Notes: generated by a model not told the origin, from the letters alone. A DNA stretch of 35,682 nucleotides from Frankia alni (GCA_026225295.1 JAMFSN010000054.1:1-35682), one strand, 5' to 3'. Positions 8,266 to 17,746 are shown, counted from the stretch's first letter. Numbers and translations: made by a program.

Positions 8266-8463
8266 ATGCGTTTGTTTGTTGTCCTGTCGGGTCTGTGGGC
8301 CACGTTCCGTGAGCGGGTCGACGCCGATCGGGACCGGGGGGACGTTCCCGGCTGGGTCATGGTCACGGTGATGACCGCCGCGCTGGTGGTCGCGCTGATG
8401 GCGGTGGCCATCCCCAAGCTGCGGGACGTCTTCACCAACGCGATCGACTCGGTCTCCGGCTGA
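8266..8463 (+). CDS. Small Flp-like pilin, Tad major pilin candidate
   Basis: The 65-residue protein has a short basic leader (MRLFVVLSGLWATFRERVDA), then DRGDVPGWVMVTVMTAALVVALMAVAIPKLRDVF, one hydrophobic helix and a short polar tail. Size, layout and place in the operon fit the Flp pilin. Processing after the RG would put Trp at +5, where type IV pilins carry Glu, so either the cleavage point differs or this actinobacterial pilin type does without Glu5. A strong AAAGGGG at 8249-8255, 10 bases before the ATG, suggests higher expression than the coupled neighbours, as expected for a structural subunit. It could instead be an accessory membrane peptide. Confidence 0.75.
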   Translation: MRLFVVLSGLWATFRERVDADRDRGDVPGWVMVTVMTAALVVALMAVAIPKLRDVFTNAIDSVSG

Positions 8464-8469
8464 CGGCCC

Positions 8470-8877
8470 GTGCGGCGTTACCGGGGCGCCACCCCCCGCC
8501 CGCCGGACGGCGGTTCGGCGGTGATCGACTTCATCCTGGTCGGCACGCTGCTGCTGTTCGTCTTCCTCGGCGTCATCCAGGTCGGGCTGGTGCTCTACGT
8601 GCGCAACACCCTGGCCGCGGATGCGGCGGAGGGGGCCCGGCACGCGGCGAGCCTCGGGGTCGCGCCGGCCGACGGCGGCCCGTACGCCCAGAACCTGATC
8701 CGCCGGACGATCCCCGGTCGTCAGGACACCCGGTGCGTCGGCGAGGCCGAGGGCGGCCCGGGCGGCACACCGCTGGTCGAGGTCACCTGTGCCGTGCGGC
8801 TGCCGCTGGTGCTGGTGCCGCTCGGTCCGACGGTCGGGTTGACCGTGCGCGGGCACGCCGTCCGGGAGGTGCCGTGA
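8470..8877 (+). CDS. TadE-family pseudopilin (first)
   Basis: The 135-residue protein starts at a GTG 6 bases after the pilin stop. After a short basic leader ending in PPDGG it has SAVIDFILVGTLLLFVFLGVIQVG, the TadE-type N-terminal helix, then LYVRNTLAADAAEGARHAAS and a C-terminal extracytoplasmic region. The region before the helix resembles a type III-like prepilin site, with Asp at the usual Glu position (GG/SAVID). TadE proteins are minor pseudopilins needed for pilus assembly. Two Cys (in DTRCVGEAE and VEVTCAVRL) may form a disulfide outside the membrane. The stop overlaps the next GTG (GTGA). Confidence 0.82.
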   Translation: MRRYRGATPRPPDGGSAVIDFILVGTLLLFVFLGVIQVGLVLYVRNTLAADAAEGARHAASLGVAPADGGPYAQNLIRRTIPGRQDTRCVGEAEGGPGGTPLVEVTCAVRLPLVLVPLGPTVGLTVRGHAVREVP

Positions 8878-9392
8878 CAGTCCGCCCGGCGGGGCGGCGG
8901 CGGTCGGCGTGGGGGTCGCGGCTGGACGCCCGGGCCCGGGACGACGGCGGCTCGGCGCTGATCGAGTTCGTCGGCCTGTCGGTGCTGCTGCTGATCCCGC
9001 TCGTGTACCTGATGCTGTCGGTGTTCTCCGTGCAGCGGTCGGCGTTCGGGGTCACCCAGGCCGCCCGGGCCGCCGGCCGCGCGTACGCGACGGCCGACAG
9101 TGATGCCGAGGGGCTCCAGCGGGCCCAGGTCGCGGCGGCGCTGGCCATGTCCGACCAGGGCGTGACGCAGGCCCCTCAGCTCCGGTTCGCGCCGGCCGGC
9201 GCGCACTGCGGGAACGGCAATCCGGGGGACGGCGCCGAGTCCCTCGCCCCGGGGGCCCGGTTCGTCGTCTGCGTCCGGACCGTCGCCCCGCTGCCGGGGG
9301 CCGCCCGGGTGCTGTCGCGCGGCATCGCCAGCGTCACCGTGAACGGGCAGTTCCTGGTGGTTGTCGATGCCTACCGGGCCGGCCGTGACTGA
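8874..9392 (+). CDS. TadE-family pseudopilin (second)
   Basis: The 172-residue protein starts at GTG 8874, inside the stop of the previous gene. Its basic leader ends in DDGG and is followed by SALIEFVGLSVLLLIPLVYL, a TadE/pilin N-terminal helix with the conserved Glu at +5. The helix continues into VFSVQRSAFGVTQAARAAGRAYA, typical of TadE. Two Cys (GAHCGNGNPG and FVVCVRTVAPL) could pair. The C-terminal domain is extracytoplasmic. An alternative upstream start would run into the preceding gene and has no support. Confidence 0.82.
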   Translation: MTVRPAGRRRSAWGSRLDARARDDGGSALIEFVGLSVLLLIPLVYLMLSVFSVQRSAFGVTQAARAAGRAYATADSDAEGLQRAQVAAALAMSDQGVTQAPQLRFAPAGAHCGNGNPGDGAESLAPGARFVVCVRTVAPLPGAARVLSRGIASVTVNGQFLVVVDAYRAGRD

Positions 9393-9858
9393 GCCGGCCG
9401 TCGTCACCGGGGCCGCCCCGGCCGGTGGGACCGAGCTGAAGGGTCGCGATGACGGGGGGACGATCCTCATCCTCACGCTCGGCTACGTGATGCTGGCCCT
9501 GATGCTGATCGTCGTGGTCGTCGACGTGTCCGCGCTGTACCTGGCCCGGCGGGGGCTCGCCGCGACCGCGGACGGGGCGGCGCTGGCCGCCGCCCAGCAG
9601 ATCGACGAGCCGGCCGTGTACCAGACCACCGGGGCGATCACCGACCTGCCGCTCGGCGACGTGGAGCAGTCGGTGGCCCGCTACCAGGCCCAGGACGACC
9701 CGACCGGCAACACCACCCTGCGGGCCGGCCTCACCAATCCGACCACCGTCCACGTGGACGGGTCCCGGACCGTCAACCTGCCGCTGGTCGGCCTGTTCGG
9801 GATCGGTTCGGTGACCGTCCGGGCCTCCGCCGACGCGCAGGCCGCCGTCCGGCCTTGA
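9367..9858 (+). CDS. TadG-like pilus assembly protein (short)
   Basis: The product is about 163 residues if it starts at ATG 9367; GTG 9385 is an alternative in the same frame. A basic/polar leader ending KGRDDGG is followed by TILILTLGYVMLALMLIVVVVDVSALYLARRGLAATADGAALAAA. This is the hydrophobic helix plus 'ADaaALAaA' helix of TadG/Flp-assembly and helicase/secretion-neighbourhood TadE-like proteins. It lacks the von Willebrand domain of long TadG proteins, so it is the short actinobacterial form. It overlaps the preceding gene by about 26 bp and is the last gene of the tad operon; a 63-bp gap separates it from the convergent fic gene. Confidence 0.78.
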   Translation: MPTGPAVTEPAVVTGAAPAGGTELKGRDDGGTILILTLGYVMLALMLIVVVVDVSALYLARRGLAATADGAALAAAQQIDEPAVYQTTGAITDLPLGDVEQSVARYQAQDDPTGNTTLRAGLTNPTTVHVDGSRTVNLPLVGLFGIGSVTVRASADAQAAVRP

Positions 9859-9921
9859 TTGTCGGCCGACGCCCGTGCTGTCGGGCCGGCCCCGGCCGGG
9901 CGCCCCCGACCGCCGGTCCGG

Positions 9922-10962
9922 TCAGCGGCGGTGGCGGGTCTCGAGGTAGTCGAGGACCCAGATCCGGCTGCTGCGCCACTGGCCATCCTCGCCGCGGGTC
10001 GCGGCCAGACGGCCCCGGGCCGCCGCGTTGCGCAGCGCGATGGCGCTGACCTCGTCGGACGCGAGAGCGGCGAGCGGCACGAGTTGGGTCGGCCCGGCGA
10101 TCGCCGGGACGATGAACCGGTAGAGATTGTCGAGCACCGACCGGGCGATGATCTCACCGAGGGGACCGGGCCGGCCGCGGTCGGCGGCCCGCAACGCGCG
10201 TAGATACCGTTCCCGGTCGCGCCGATAGACGACCGCGGGCGGAAAACCAAGTCGGCCGAGGACCAGGTTGAGCAGCAGTCGACCCGTGCGGCCGTTGCCG
10301 TCGAGAAACGGGTGGACCTGCTCGAATCCCGCGTGCACCCGCGCCAGTCGATCCATCAGGTGCGGTGCGTCCTCGCCGCGCAGGGCCGCCACCTCGTCCA
10401 GCCAGTCCCGGACCCGGGCCGGAACGAGGACGTGACTGGGCGGGACCATTCCGCCGGGAAGCGCTGCGATGTCGTGTTCCCGGAAATTGCCCGGCGCCTC
10501 CGCGTCCGTCGCGTGGGGGTGGGGCGCCACATCCCAGACCGGTCCCATCGCCATCCAGTGTGCGTGCCGGACTTCGGTGATGGTGACCAGGTCGGTGGCC
10601 GGGGCGTGATCGGGCGCGAGGGCCTGACCGTAGACCCAGTGGGCCGCGTCCGCGTAACCCTGGACCTCCAGGTACTCCGCGAGGGCCTTGTCTCCCACCG
10701 CCCGGCCCTCGTGCAGGAGTTCGGCGACCTGGCGGTGGACGAGGGTGTTGCCTTCGATCGCGGTCGAGTGGTGCGCGTCGCGGATCCAGATGTCGTCCCA
10801 GATCGGTTGGGCGTCCTCCGGGGCCGGCAGGCCGCCGAACTCCCGACGAAGCTGCACGACGGCCGCGTCCAGACGGCGGTAGACCGCCGTCCGGGACGGC
10901 CGACCCGGACGACGCGGCCCAAGGTGGTCGTCGTCCGCATCGAAGTTGCTGCGTTCGGCCAC
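9922..10962 (-). CDS. Fic-domain AMP-transferase (class II, self-inhibited)
   Basis: The 346-residue protein carries the Fic active-site motif HPFLDGNGRTGR at 217-228 (catalytic His217), used to transfer AMP from ATP to a Ser/Thr/Tyr of a target protein. An inhibitory motif (S/T)xxxE(G/N) is present as S66-TAI-E70-G71, so this is a class II enzyme in which Glu70 blocks productive ATP binding. The C-terminal ~50 residues (DEVSAIALRNAAARGRLAAT) look like a winged helix, common in Fic proteins of the Fic/DOC-N type. There is no adjacent antitoxin, consistent with built-in inhibition. The start is a GTG, with an AT-rich TCTAATTAG stretch just upstream and no clear Shine-Dalgarno. Target unknown. 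It diverges from prfB. Confidence 0.9.
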   Translation of the reverse strand: MAERSNFDADDDHLGPRRPGRPSRTAVYRRLDAAVVQLRREFGGLPAPEDAQPIWDDIWIRDAHHSTAIEGNTLVHRQVAELLHEGRAVGDKALAEYLEVQGYADAAHWVYGQALAPDHAPATDLVTITEVRHAHWMAMGPVWDVAPHPHATDAEAPGNFREHDIAALPGGMVPPSHVLVPARVRDWLDEVAALRGEDAPHLMDRLARVHAGFEQVHPFLDGNGRTGRLLLNLVLGRLGFPPAVVYRRDRERYLRALRAADRGRPGPLGEIIARSVLDNLYRFIVPAIAGPTQLVPLAALASDEVSAIALRNAAARGRLAATRGEDGQWRSSRIWVLDYLETRHRR

Positions 10963-11050
10963 ACCTAATTAGAGCAGAGCAACTTTGCCGGCCGGGGGTG
11001 GGCGGGCCGGCGCGTCGGCGGGGGGTCAGATCGCCGGTAGGCTGGGGACC

Positions 11051-12154
<1,104 letters not shown>

Positions 12155-12181
12155 CCCGCCCTTTCGCCGGCGGCCCGGGCC

Positions 12182-13774
12182 TTACGGCCTGGCCGACGGT
12201 AGCGCGATCATGCGCGAGAGCATCCGGGCCAGAAAGACGGTCTGCTCGTGCAGCAGCGTCCGGTCCAGCTTGTCGAGGTTGTCACCCGGCGCGACCTGCA
12301 GCAGATAGGTCGGTCCGCTGATGAGGGCCACGGTCGGCAGGCCCAGGCGGTACGCGAAGGTGCCCTCCCCGTACAGGCCGCCCTGGAACGGCTTCTGCAC
12401 CGAGGTCCGGGTCAGGTTGCTCGCCTTGACCTCCTCGATGGTCAGGTCGCGCAGGATGTCGCTGTGGCCGACCGGCACCGCCAGCAGTTCCGACCGCCCC
12501 GTCGCCCGGTAGTCGGCGGTGCCGTCCTGGTCGTTCCAGTCCATCGTCCCGAGATGCTCGGCGACCAGGGCCATCGCGACCGTCGAGGTGATCTCCGGGT
12601 GGTGGCGCAGGAACACGTCGGGCTTGGTGGTGGCTTGTTCGGCCGCCATGTGGCTCGGCGAGAACATGAACAGCAGGTCCCGGGGCCGGGCCGCGCGCGG
12701 GAAGCGGCTGAAGTACTCGACCAGGGCCAGCAGGGCCGGGCCGCCGTTCTCCTCGATCGCGTTCTGTCCGTCGGTGTGCGTCGCGACCAGGACCGATCCC
12801 GGATGGGCGCCGCTGCCCGGCAGCCGCGCCATCAGGTAGTCGACCGTCGTCGGGCGGCGGGTCGCCTCGAGCGTCAGCGTGGCCGTCACCGGTCCGGCGG
12901 CCAGCAGGGAGCGCAGCCGCGCGCCCTGGGTCGGGTCGACGTGCAGCGCCGGCAGGCCGGCGTGTTCCTGCTGGTGCGGGGTGTACTGGCCGACGGCGAG
13001 GGGGGTCGTCAGGTCCAGGATCTCGATCATCGCGACCGCGCCGTGCTCCTTGGCGGTTTCCAGGCTCGGCTGGGCCGGGGCGCCCAGCCACACCCGTGAG
13101 TAGTCCTCGGTCGCGATGGCGGCCCGGGCCGACGGCGGGTGGACGTAGTACGCCAGGTTGGTCAGCACCGACGCCGTCAGCCCGGCGATGGCCCCGTCGA
13201 CCAGCACGATCGCCCCCGGGCCGGAGCCGTCTTGATAGTCGGCGGCCGCCCCCGCGTGCCGGTCGACCAGCGGGCCGGTCACGCCCCGGGCGCCGGTCTC
13301 CCCGGAGTGCGGGCGGTAGTAGGCGACCGGTACCGAGTGCGCCGTGCCCCGCGCGTCCACGACCCGGAGCGACCACGCGGTGGCCAGCCACTGGTCCAGG
13401 GGGGTGGGGTAGCGGGTGACGGTCAGACCGTAACCGGTCAGCTGCCGGTCGAGGTCGTCGATGTACCGGCGGTGGGCGTCCGAGCCGGTCAGCCGGGGGC
13501 CGAAGCCCGTCATCCGCTCGATCCAGCTCCACAAGGTGTCCTGATCGACGAGGTCGTCGGCCGCGATCCGGCCCGGCGCCGGGTAGCCGGTCGCCGTCCC
13601 CCGGGGCCCCGGTCGGGTCGAGGTCGCGGCTGAGCCGGCTGACCCTTTCGAGGCGCCGCAGGCCGCGAGCGTCCCACCGGCCACGGCGGCGAGTCCGGTG
13701 GCCGCCGCGAGTCCACCCGCGCGGCCCAGGAAGGTACGTCGGCTCCATGCGATCATCGCCGGGCAAGCTACCAT
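12182..13774 (-). CDS. Tat-exported lipoprotein related to M28 peptidases
   Basis: The 530-residue product begins with a twin-arginine signal (WSRRTFLGRAGGLAAATGLA) ending in a lipobox (GTLAACG), so it is probably exported folded and lipid-anchored. Starts at 13774 or at the in-frame ATG 13756 both keep the signal. The mature part resembles M28 aminopeptidase-like proteins with a PA-type insert: VLVATHTDGQNAIEENGGPALLALVEYF is the first metal region. The usual bridging Asp (DN) is Glu-Asn (EEN), the EE pair is replaced by SPSHMAAEQ, and the late His is not obvious. Peptidase activity is therefore doubtful or uses different ligands. It faces prfB convergently with 27 bp between. Possible role: a periplasmic or surface hydrolase or binding protein. 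Confidence 0.75.
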   Translation of the reverse strand: MVACPAMIAWSRRTFLGRAGGLAAATGLAAVAGGTLAACGASKGSAGSAATSTRPGPRGTATGYPAPGRIAADDLVDQDTLWSWIERMTGFGPRLTGSDAHRRYIDDLDRQLTGYGLTVTRYPTPLDQWLATAWSLRVVDARGTAHSVPVAYYRPHSGETGARGVTGPLVDRHAGAAADYQDGSGPGAIVLVDGAIAGLTASVLTNLAYYVHPPSARAAIATEDYSRVWLGAPAQPSLETAKEHGAVAMIEILDLTTPLAVGQYTPHQQEHAGLPALHVDPTQGARLRSLLAAGPVTATLTLEATRRPTTVDYLMARLPGSGAHPGSVLVATHTDGQNAIEENGGPALLALVEYFSRFPRAARPRDLLFMFSPSHMAAEQATTKPDVFLRHHPEITSTVAMALVAEHLGTMDWNDQDGTADYRATGRSELLAVPVGHSDILRDLTIEEVKASNLTRTSVQKPFQGGLYGEGTFAYRLGLPTVALISGPTYLLQVAPGDNLDKLDRTLLHEQTVFLARMLSRMIALPSARP

Positions 13775-13869
13775 CAGTGCGCCGTTTCGGGCCGTTTCCG
13801 ATCGGCCGTCCCCCGATCGGGCGGGCGGGTGCTCCGCCGACCGGGTCGGGCGGATGAGAGTCTGCCCAG

Positions 13870-15528
13870 ATGGCCACCGATCCGCGTACCGCGCCGTCCG
13901 ACCGCCCGCTCGACCGTCTGGTCGCCGATTTCGTGGCCGACGAACTGGCCGCGTCCCCGACGACCGCGACGCTGCTCGGGGTGCGGGGGTACGACCACCT
14001 GCTGCCCGACCTGTCGGCGGCGGCGGTGGTCCGCCAGCACCAGGCCGACGACCGCTGGGCGGCCCGGTTCGGGGAGCTGGCCGACGACGACCTCACCGCG
14101 GATGAGCAGATCGACCGGGACCTGGCCCTGGCCGAGTTGCGGGGCCGGGCGGTGATGCGCGACTGGCGGCGTCCCGAACGCGACCCCGACCTGTACGGCG
14201 GCGCCGGCCTGAGCGGCGTGTTCGGTTTGTTCCTGCACCGGCCGCTGCCACCCGACGAGCTGGCCACCGCCGTGGCCGCCCGCCTGAACGGGATCGGCGA
14301 CCTGCTCGCGGCCGGGCGGGCCCAGCTGGATCCGGAACTGGCGTCGGCGCTGCTTGTCCGCCGGTCCGTCGCCCAGGCCCGGGGCGGGGTCGCGTACTGC
14401 CGCGACACGGTGCCGACCCTGCTGCCGGGCGTGCCGGCGGTGGCCGAGGCGGCCGCCTCGGCCACCCGCGCCTACGAGCAGTGGGCCGACTTCCTGACCG
14501 AGCTGGCCGACCGGGCCACCGGCGGGTTCGCGATCGGCGGCGAGCGGTACTCGGCGCTCTTGCGGCAGAAGGAGGGGCTCGGCTACGGCGCCGAGGGCCT
14601 GCGCGAGCGCGGCCGGGCCGCCCATGCCGAGCTGGTCGAGAAGATCACGATGCGGACCCGGGAGCTGGCCGGGCACGACGACTGGCGCGGCTACCTGCGG
14701 GAACTGGACGCCAACGCACCGGCCACCCCGGCGGCGATGCTGGCCGGCTACCGGGCGGCGACCGAACGGGCCCGCCGGTTCAGCTACGAGGCGGGCATCG
14801 TCACCGAGCCGCCGGGGGAGCGGTGCGCGGTCGAGCCGGCCGAGGAGTTCCAGCGGGCCACCCTGGCCGTCGCGTTCTATTTCCCGCCGCCCCCGTTCGC
14901 GCCGCTGGCCGACGACGGGCGGGTCGGCCACTTCTTCGTGCCCTTCCCGCCGTCGACCGCCACGCCCGAGGCGGCCCTGGACCGGCTGCGGGGCAACAGC
15001 TACTCGGCGATGCCGGCGGTGGCCGTCCACGAGGCCTACCCGGGCCATCACTGGCACCTGTCGCACCTCGCGGCGACCAACACCCGCCCGCTGCGCGGTC
15101 TGCTGCGGACGCCGTACTTCGTGGAGGGGTGGGCGCTGTACGCCGAGCAGGCCCTGGCCGACGCCGGCTACTTCACCGACCCGGCCGCCGCCCTGCGCCA
15201 GCTCGACTTCCGGCTGTTCCGGGCGGCCCGGATCGTCACCGACGTCTCGCTGCACCTGGGGGACTGGTCGGTGGACGAGGCGGTCGAGTATCTGTCGACC
15301 GAGGCGTCGCTGACCCCTGACGTGGCCCGGGCCGAGGTCGCGCGGTACTGCGCGTGGCCGACCCAGGCCTCGTCCTACCTGACCGGCGCGCTGGAGATCG
15401 CCCGGCTGCGGGACCGGTGGGTGGCCGCCGACCGGGGCAGCCTGCGGGAGTTCCACGACACCGTGGCGGGCACCGGCGGCCTCCCGATCGCGCTCGCCGA
15501 ACGGGCCGTCTTCGGCGAAGCGGAGTGA
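13870..15528 (+). CDS. DUF885 family putative metallohydrolase
   Basis: The 552-residue protein belongs to the DUF885 family, zinc-protease-like proteins of largely unknown substrate. The diagnostic HEAYPGHHWHL motif (VAVHEAYPGHHWHLSHLAAT) sits about two-thirds in, followed by TPYFVEGWALYAEQALADAGYF, whose Glu-Gly-Trp-Ala segment is also conserved; together they probably bind a metal. There is no signal peptide, so it is cytoplasmic. GATGAGAG about 9 bases before the ATG serves as a weak ribosome-binding site. The next gene begins 4 bp after its stop, so these two and probably DUF4865 form an operon. The upstream M28-like gene is divergent across 95 bp. Confidence 0.88.
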   Translation: MATDPRTAPSDRPLDRLVADFVADELAASPTTATLLGVRGYDHLLPDLSAAAVVRQHQADDRWAARFGELADDDLTADEQIDRDLALAELRGRAVMRDWRRPERDPDLYGGAGLSGVFGLFLHRPLPPDELATAVAARLNGIGDLLAAGRAQLDPELASALLVRRSVAQARGGVAYCRDTVPTLLPGVPAVAEAAASATRAYEQWADFLTELADRATGGFAIGGERYSALLRQKEGLGYGAEGLRERGRAAHAELVEKITMRTRELAGHDDWRGYLRELDANAPATPAAMLAGYRAATERARRFSYEAGIVTEPPGERCAVEPAEEFQRATLAVAFYFPPPPFAPLADDGRVGHFFVPFPPSTATPEAALDRLRGNSYSAMPAVAVHEAYPGHHWHLSHLAATNTRPLRGLLRTPYFVEGWALYAEQALADAGYFTDPAAALRQLDFRLFRAARIVTDVSLHLGDWSVDEAVEYLSTEASLTPDVARAEVARYCAWPTQASSYLTGALEIARLRDRWVAADRGSLREFHDTVAGTGGLPIALAERAVFGEAE

Positions 15529-15532
15529 TGTA

Positions 15533-16132
15533 ATGGATGGCGGGCCGGCGCGGCGTTTTCTGGTTCTGCACGGCTGGGAGAACCGTCGGCCGCCGACCCA
15601 TTGGCAGTGGCAGCTGGTCGAGGCCCTGCGCTCGGCGGGCGAGCAGGTGCTGTATCCCCAGCTGCCCGACCCCGACCACCCGTCGCTGGAGCTCTGGTCC
15701 GAGGTTGTCCACGCGGAACTCGCGCAGCTCGGGCGGGCGGAGCGGGTCGTGATCGCCCACTCGTTGGCCGTTCCGCTGTGGCTGCACGTCGTGGCCGGGC
15801 TGGCGCCCGGCGAGCGGGTCACCCGGGTGCTGCTGGTCTCGCCGCCCAGTCCCACGGTGCTGGCCGAGCAGCCCGAGGTCGCCGCGTTCGCCCCGATCCG
15901 GCCCGACCGGGCGGCGATCGCCGCGGCGGCCACCACCACCCGGCTGGTGGGCAGCGACAACGACCCGTACTGCCCCGAGGGCGTGGGCAAGGCCTACGGG
16001 CCGCTGGACCTCGAAACCGACATCATTGCCGGCGGCCAGCACCTCGACCCCGACGGCGGCTACGGCTCGTGGCCCGCGGCGCTGGCCTGGTCCCTCGACC
16101 CGGCCACCCGGCTGGTGCCGAACACTCGCTGA
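15533..16132 (+). CDS. RBBP9/YdeN-family alpha/beta hydrolase
   Basis: The 199-residue compact serine hydrolase begins RRFLVLHGWENRRPPTHWQW (oxyanion region). It has a nucleophile elbow VVIAHSLAVPLW (Ser), an acid region VGSDNDPYCP (Asp), and the His in IIAGGQHLDPDGGY. This full catalytic triad and short length fit RBBP9/YdeN-type proteins, whose substrates are mostly unknown (serine hydrolase or esterase activity). The ATG at 15533 lies 4 bases after the DUF885 stop, so the two are co-transcribed and probably translationally coupled. Confidence 0.88.
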   Translation: MDGGPARRFLVLHGWENRRPPTHWQWQLVEALRSAGEQVLYPQLPDPDHPSLELWSEVVHAELAQLGRAERVVIAHSLAVPLWLHVVAGLAPGERVTRVLLVSPPSPTVLAEQPEVAAFAPIRPDRAAIAAAATTTRLVGSDNDPYCPEGVGKAYGPLDLETDIIAGGQHLDPDGGYGSWPAALAWSLDPATRLVPNTR

Positions 16133-16166
16133 AGCTTCAGCTCCAGCGGATCTTCGAGGAGGCCCG

Positions 16167-16757
16167 ATGCTGGTCATGCAGTACCGGATCGTGCTGCCGG
16201 CGGACTACGACATGGGCATCATCCGTCGCCGGGTCGCCGACCACGGGGCCCGGACGGACGCGTTCCCCGGGCTCGGCGTGAAGGCGTACGCCATCCGCGA
16301 GCGGGGCGTCGCCGACTCGCCGGTCAATCAGTACTCCCCGTTCTACCTGTGGGCCGATCCGGCCGGGATGGGCGCGTTCCTGTTCGGCCCGGGCTTCGCG
16401 AAACTGGCCGCCGATTTCGGTCGCCCCCGGGTCGAGCACTGGACGGGTCTCACCTTTGCGTTCGGTCCGGACCGCCGGAGTGTTCCGCGGGGCGCGACCC
16501 GGTCCCGGTCGGTCCTCGGCCCGGCCGCGTCGTTGCCGGACGAGCTGGCCCGCCACACCGAACGGGTCCACGCTCTGGCCGGAACGCCGGGCGTCCACAG
16601 CACGGCCATCGGGTTTGATCCGGCCTCGTGGGAGATCGTCCAGTTCACCCTGTGGGAATCGGCCGCCCCGCCGGCCGGCGACGAGCGGTACGAGGTGCTG
16701 CACCTGTCCAGCCCGGAACTGGACCGGCTGGCCCCCGCCGACCGGGCCCGGGCGTGA
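16167..16757 (+). CDS. DUF4865 family protein
   Basis: The 196-residue protein matches the DUF4865 family: MQYRIVLPADYDMGIIRRRV, then a VKAYAIRERGV segment, SPVNQYSPFYLWADPAGMGAF, and EHWTGLTFAFGP. The family has no assigned reaction; it is a ferredoxin-like alpha/beta protein often found beside small redox or tautomerase-like enzymes. The ATG at 16167 has GAGGAGG at 16156-16162; ATG 16176 is a second in-frame candidate with a better-spaced site. It lies 34 bp after the hydrolase and is convergent with the regulator at 16783. Confidence 0.82.
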   Translation: MLVMQYRIVLPADYDMGIIRRRVADHGARTDAFPGLGVKAYAIRERGVADSPVNQYSPFYLWADPAGMGAFLFGPGFAKLAADFGRPRVEHWTGLTFAFGPDRRSVPRGATRSRSVLGPAASLPDELARHTERVHALAGTPGVHSTAIGFDPASWEIVQFTLWESAAPPAGDERYEVLHLSSPELDRLAPADRARA

Positions 16758-16782
16758 TGGGCCGCCGCCGGCCGGCGGAACG

Positions 16783-17589
16783 TCAGGCGACCGCGAGCCG
16801 GTAGCCGCGTTTGACGACGGTCTGGACGGCCACCCCGGCCGGACCGAGCGCGGCGCGCAGCCGGGCGACCGTCATTTCGACCGAGTGTTCGCCGCCGCTC
16901 TCCGCACCGGTCCCGTCGGTACCGCCGGTGCGGCGGAGCAGTTCGGCGCGCGACAGGACGTGGCCGGGCCGGTCGGCCAGCGCGATGAGGACCGCGGCGG
17001 TCTTGGGCGGGAGCAGGACCGCCACCCCGTCGACGACCACCCCGCTGCCCTGAACCCGCAGGTGGTGGCCGGCGGCGGTGATGTCGCGGGCCGACCGGGC
17101 CGGGAGTTCCGCGCAGATCGTCGACACCAGGGCGTCGATCCGGCGCCGTCCGGGCAGCACGGTCGGTACCTCGAGCCGGCCCAACGGGGCGGCGCACGCC
17201 GGCTCCAGGCAGGCGGCCAGCACGGTCGTCCGCAACGCGGCGATCAGGCCGTCGCGCCGGCCCCGATCCTCGGCGGCGGCCAGCAGTCGGGCCACGGCCG
17301 GCACACTGGTGAACGCGACCGCGTCGATGCGTCCCGTGACGACCAGGTCGGCCAACCGGTCGACCGGGCGGACGGCCCGCTCCGGCGGCCGGGACCCGGC
17401 CGGATCCCGCGTTCCGACCGGCCCGTAAACGGTGCGCGCCCCCTGCGTCGCGAGCAGGCGTTCACATTCCCGACCGGCGCCGTCCCCGGCCATGACCAGG
17501 CCGACCGTGAAGCCGAAGAGCGGGGGGACGGCCGGGTCGGCGCTCGGGACCGCGCCGTCCGGGAGGCCGGCGGCCGGAACGCCGGTCAC
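16783..17589 (-). CDS. HemD-derived OmpR-type transcriptional regulator with reduced HemD domain (NnaR-like)
   Basis: The 268-residue protein starts at GTG 17589. Actinobacterial relatives (for example the nitrate/nitrite assimilation regulator NnaR) are about 380 residues: a full uroporphyrinogen-III-synthase-like domain plus an OmpR-type winged helix. Here the first ~45 residues of the HemD fold (FGFTVGLVMAGDGAGRECER, LLATQGARTVYGPV) are joined through a short linker to the second half (DAVAFTSVPAVARLLAAAED, VLAACLEPACAAPLGRLEVP). About 100 residues are missing by comparison with the family. The C-terminal winged helix is complete: VVVDGVAVLLPPKTAAVLIALADRPGHVLSRAELL to VEMTVARLRAALG and QTVVKRGYRLA. 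It probably binds DNA but is unlikely to make uroporphyrinogen III. It lies next to cobA, as expected for a nitrite-reductase/siroheme regulator. Confidence 0.82.
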   Translation of the reverse strand: MTGVPAAGLPDGAVPSADPAVPPLFGFTVGLVMAGDGAGRECERLLATQGARTVYGPVGTRDPAGSRPPERAVRPVDRLADLVVTGRIDAVAFTSVPAVARLLAAAEDRGRRDGLIAALRTTVLAACLEPACAAPLGRLEVPTVLPGRRRIDALVSTICAELPARSARDITAAGHHLRVQGSGVVVDGVAVLLPPKTAAVLIALADRPGHVLSRAELLRRTGGTDGTGAESGGEHSVEMTVARLRAALGPAGVAVQTVVKRGYRLAVA

Positions 17590-17746
17590 CGGCCCGTCCC
17601 CACCCGCATGGCGCCACCCTCACGGCCGAAAGGGAATTCGAGCCTGTGCGGGAAGGGTCCGGCAGTGCGATGTCAGGTCCCTTGCCGGGATGCAACGCAT
17701 GTGTAACACCAACCCGGAAACGGCGGTCGGCTCCCGTCGGCTCCGG

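Noticed and set aside
12282-14465. 727-residue minus-strand frame
   Set aside because: Overlaps the M28-like gene in another frame; low-complexity Arg/Gly/Pro only.
13774-15990. 738-residue minus-strand frame
   Set aside because: Shadow of the DUF885 and hydrolase genes, both of which have clear motifs.
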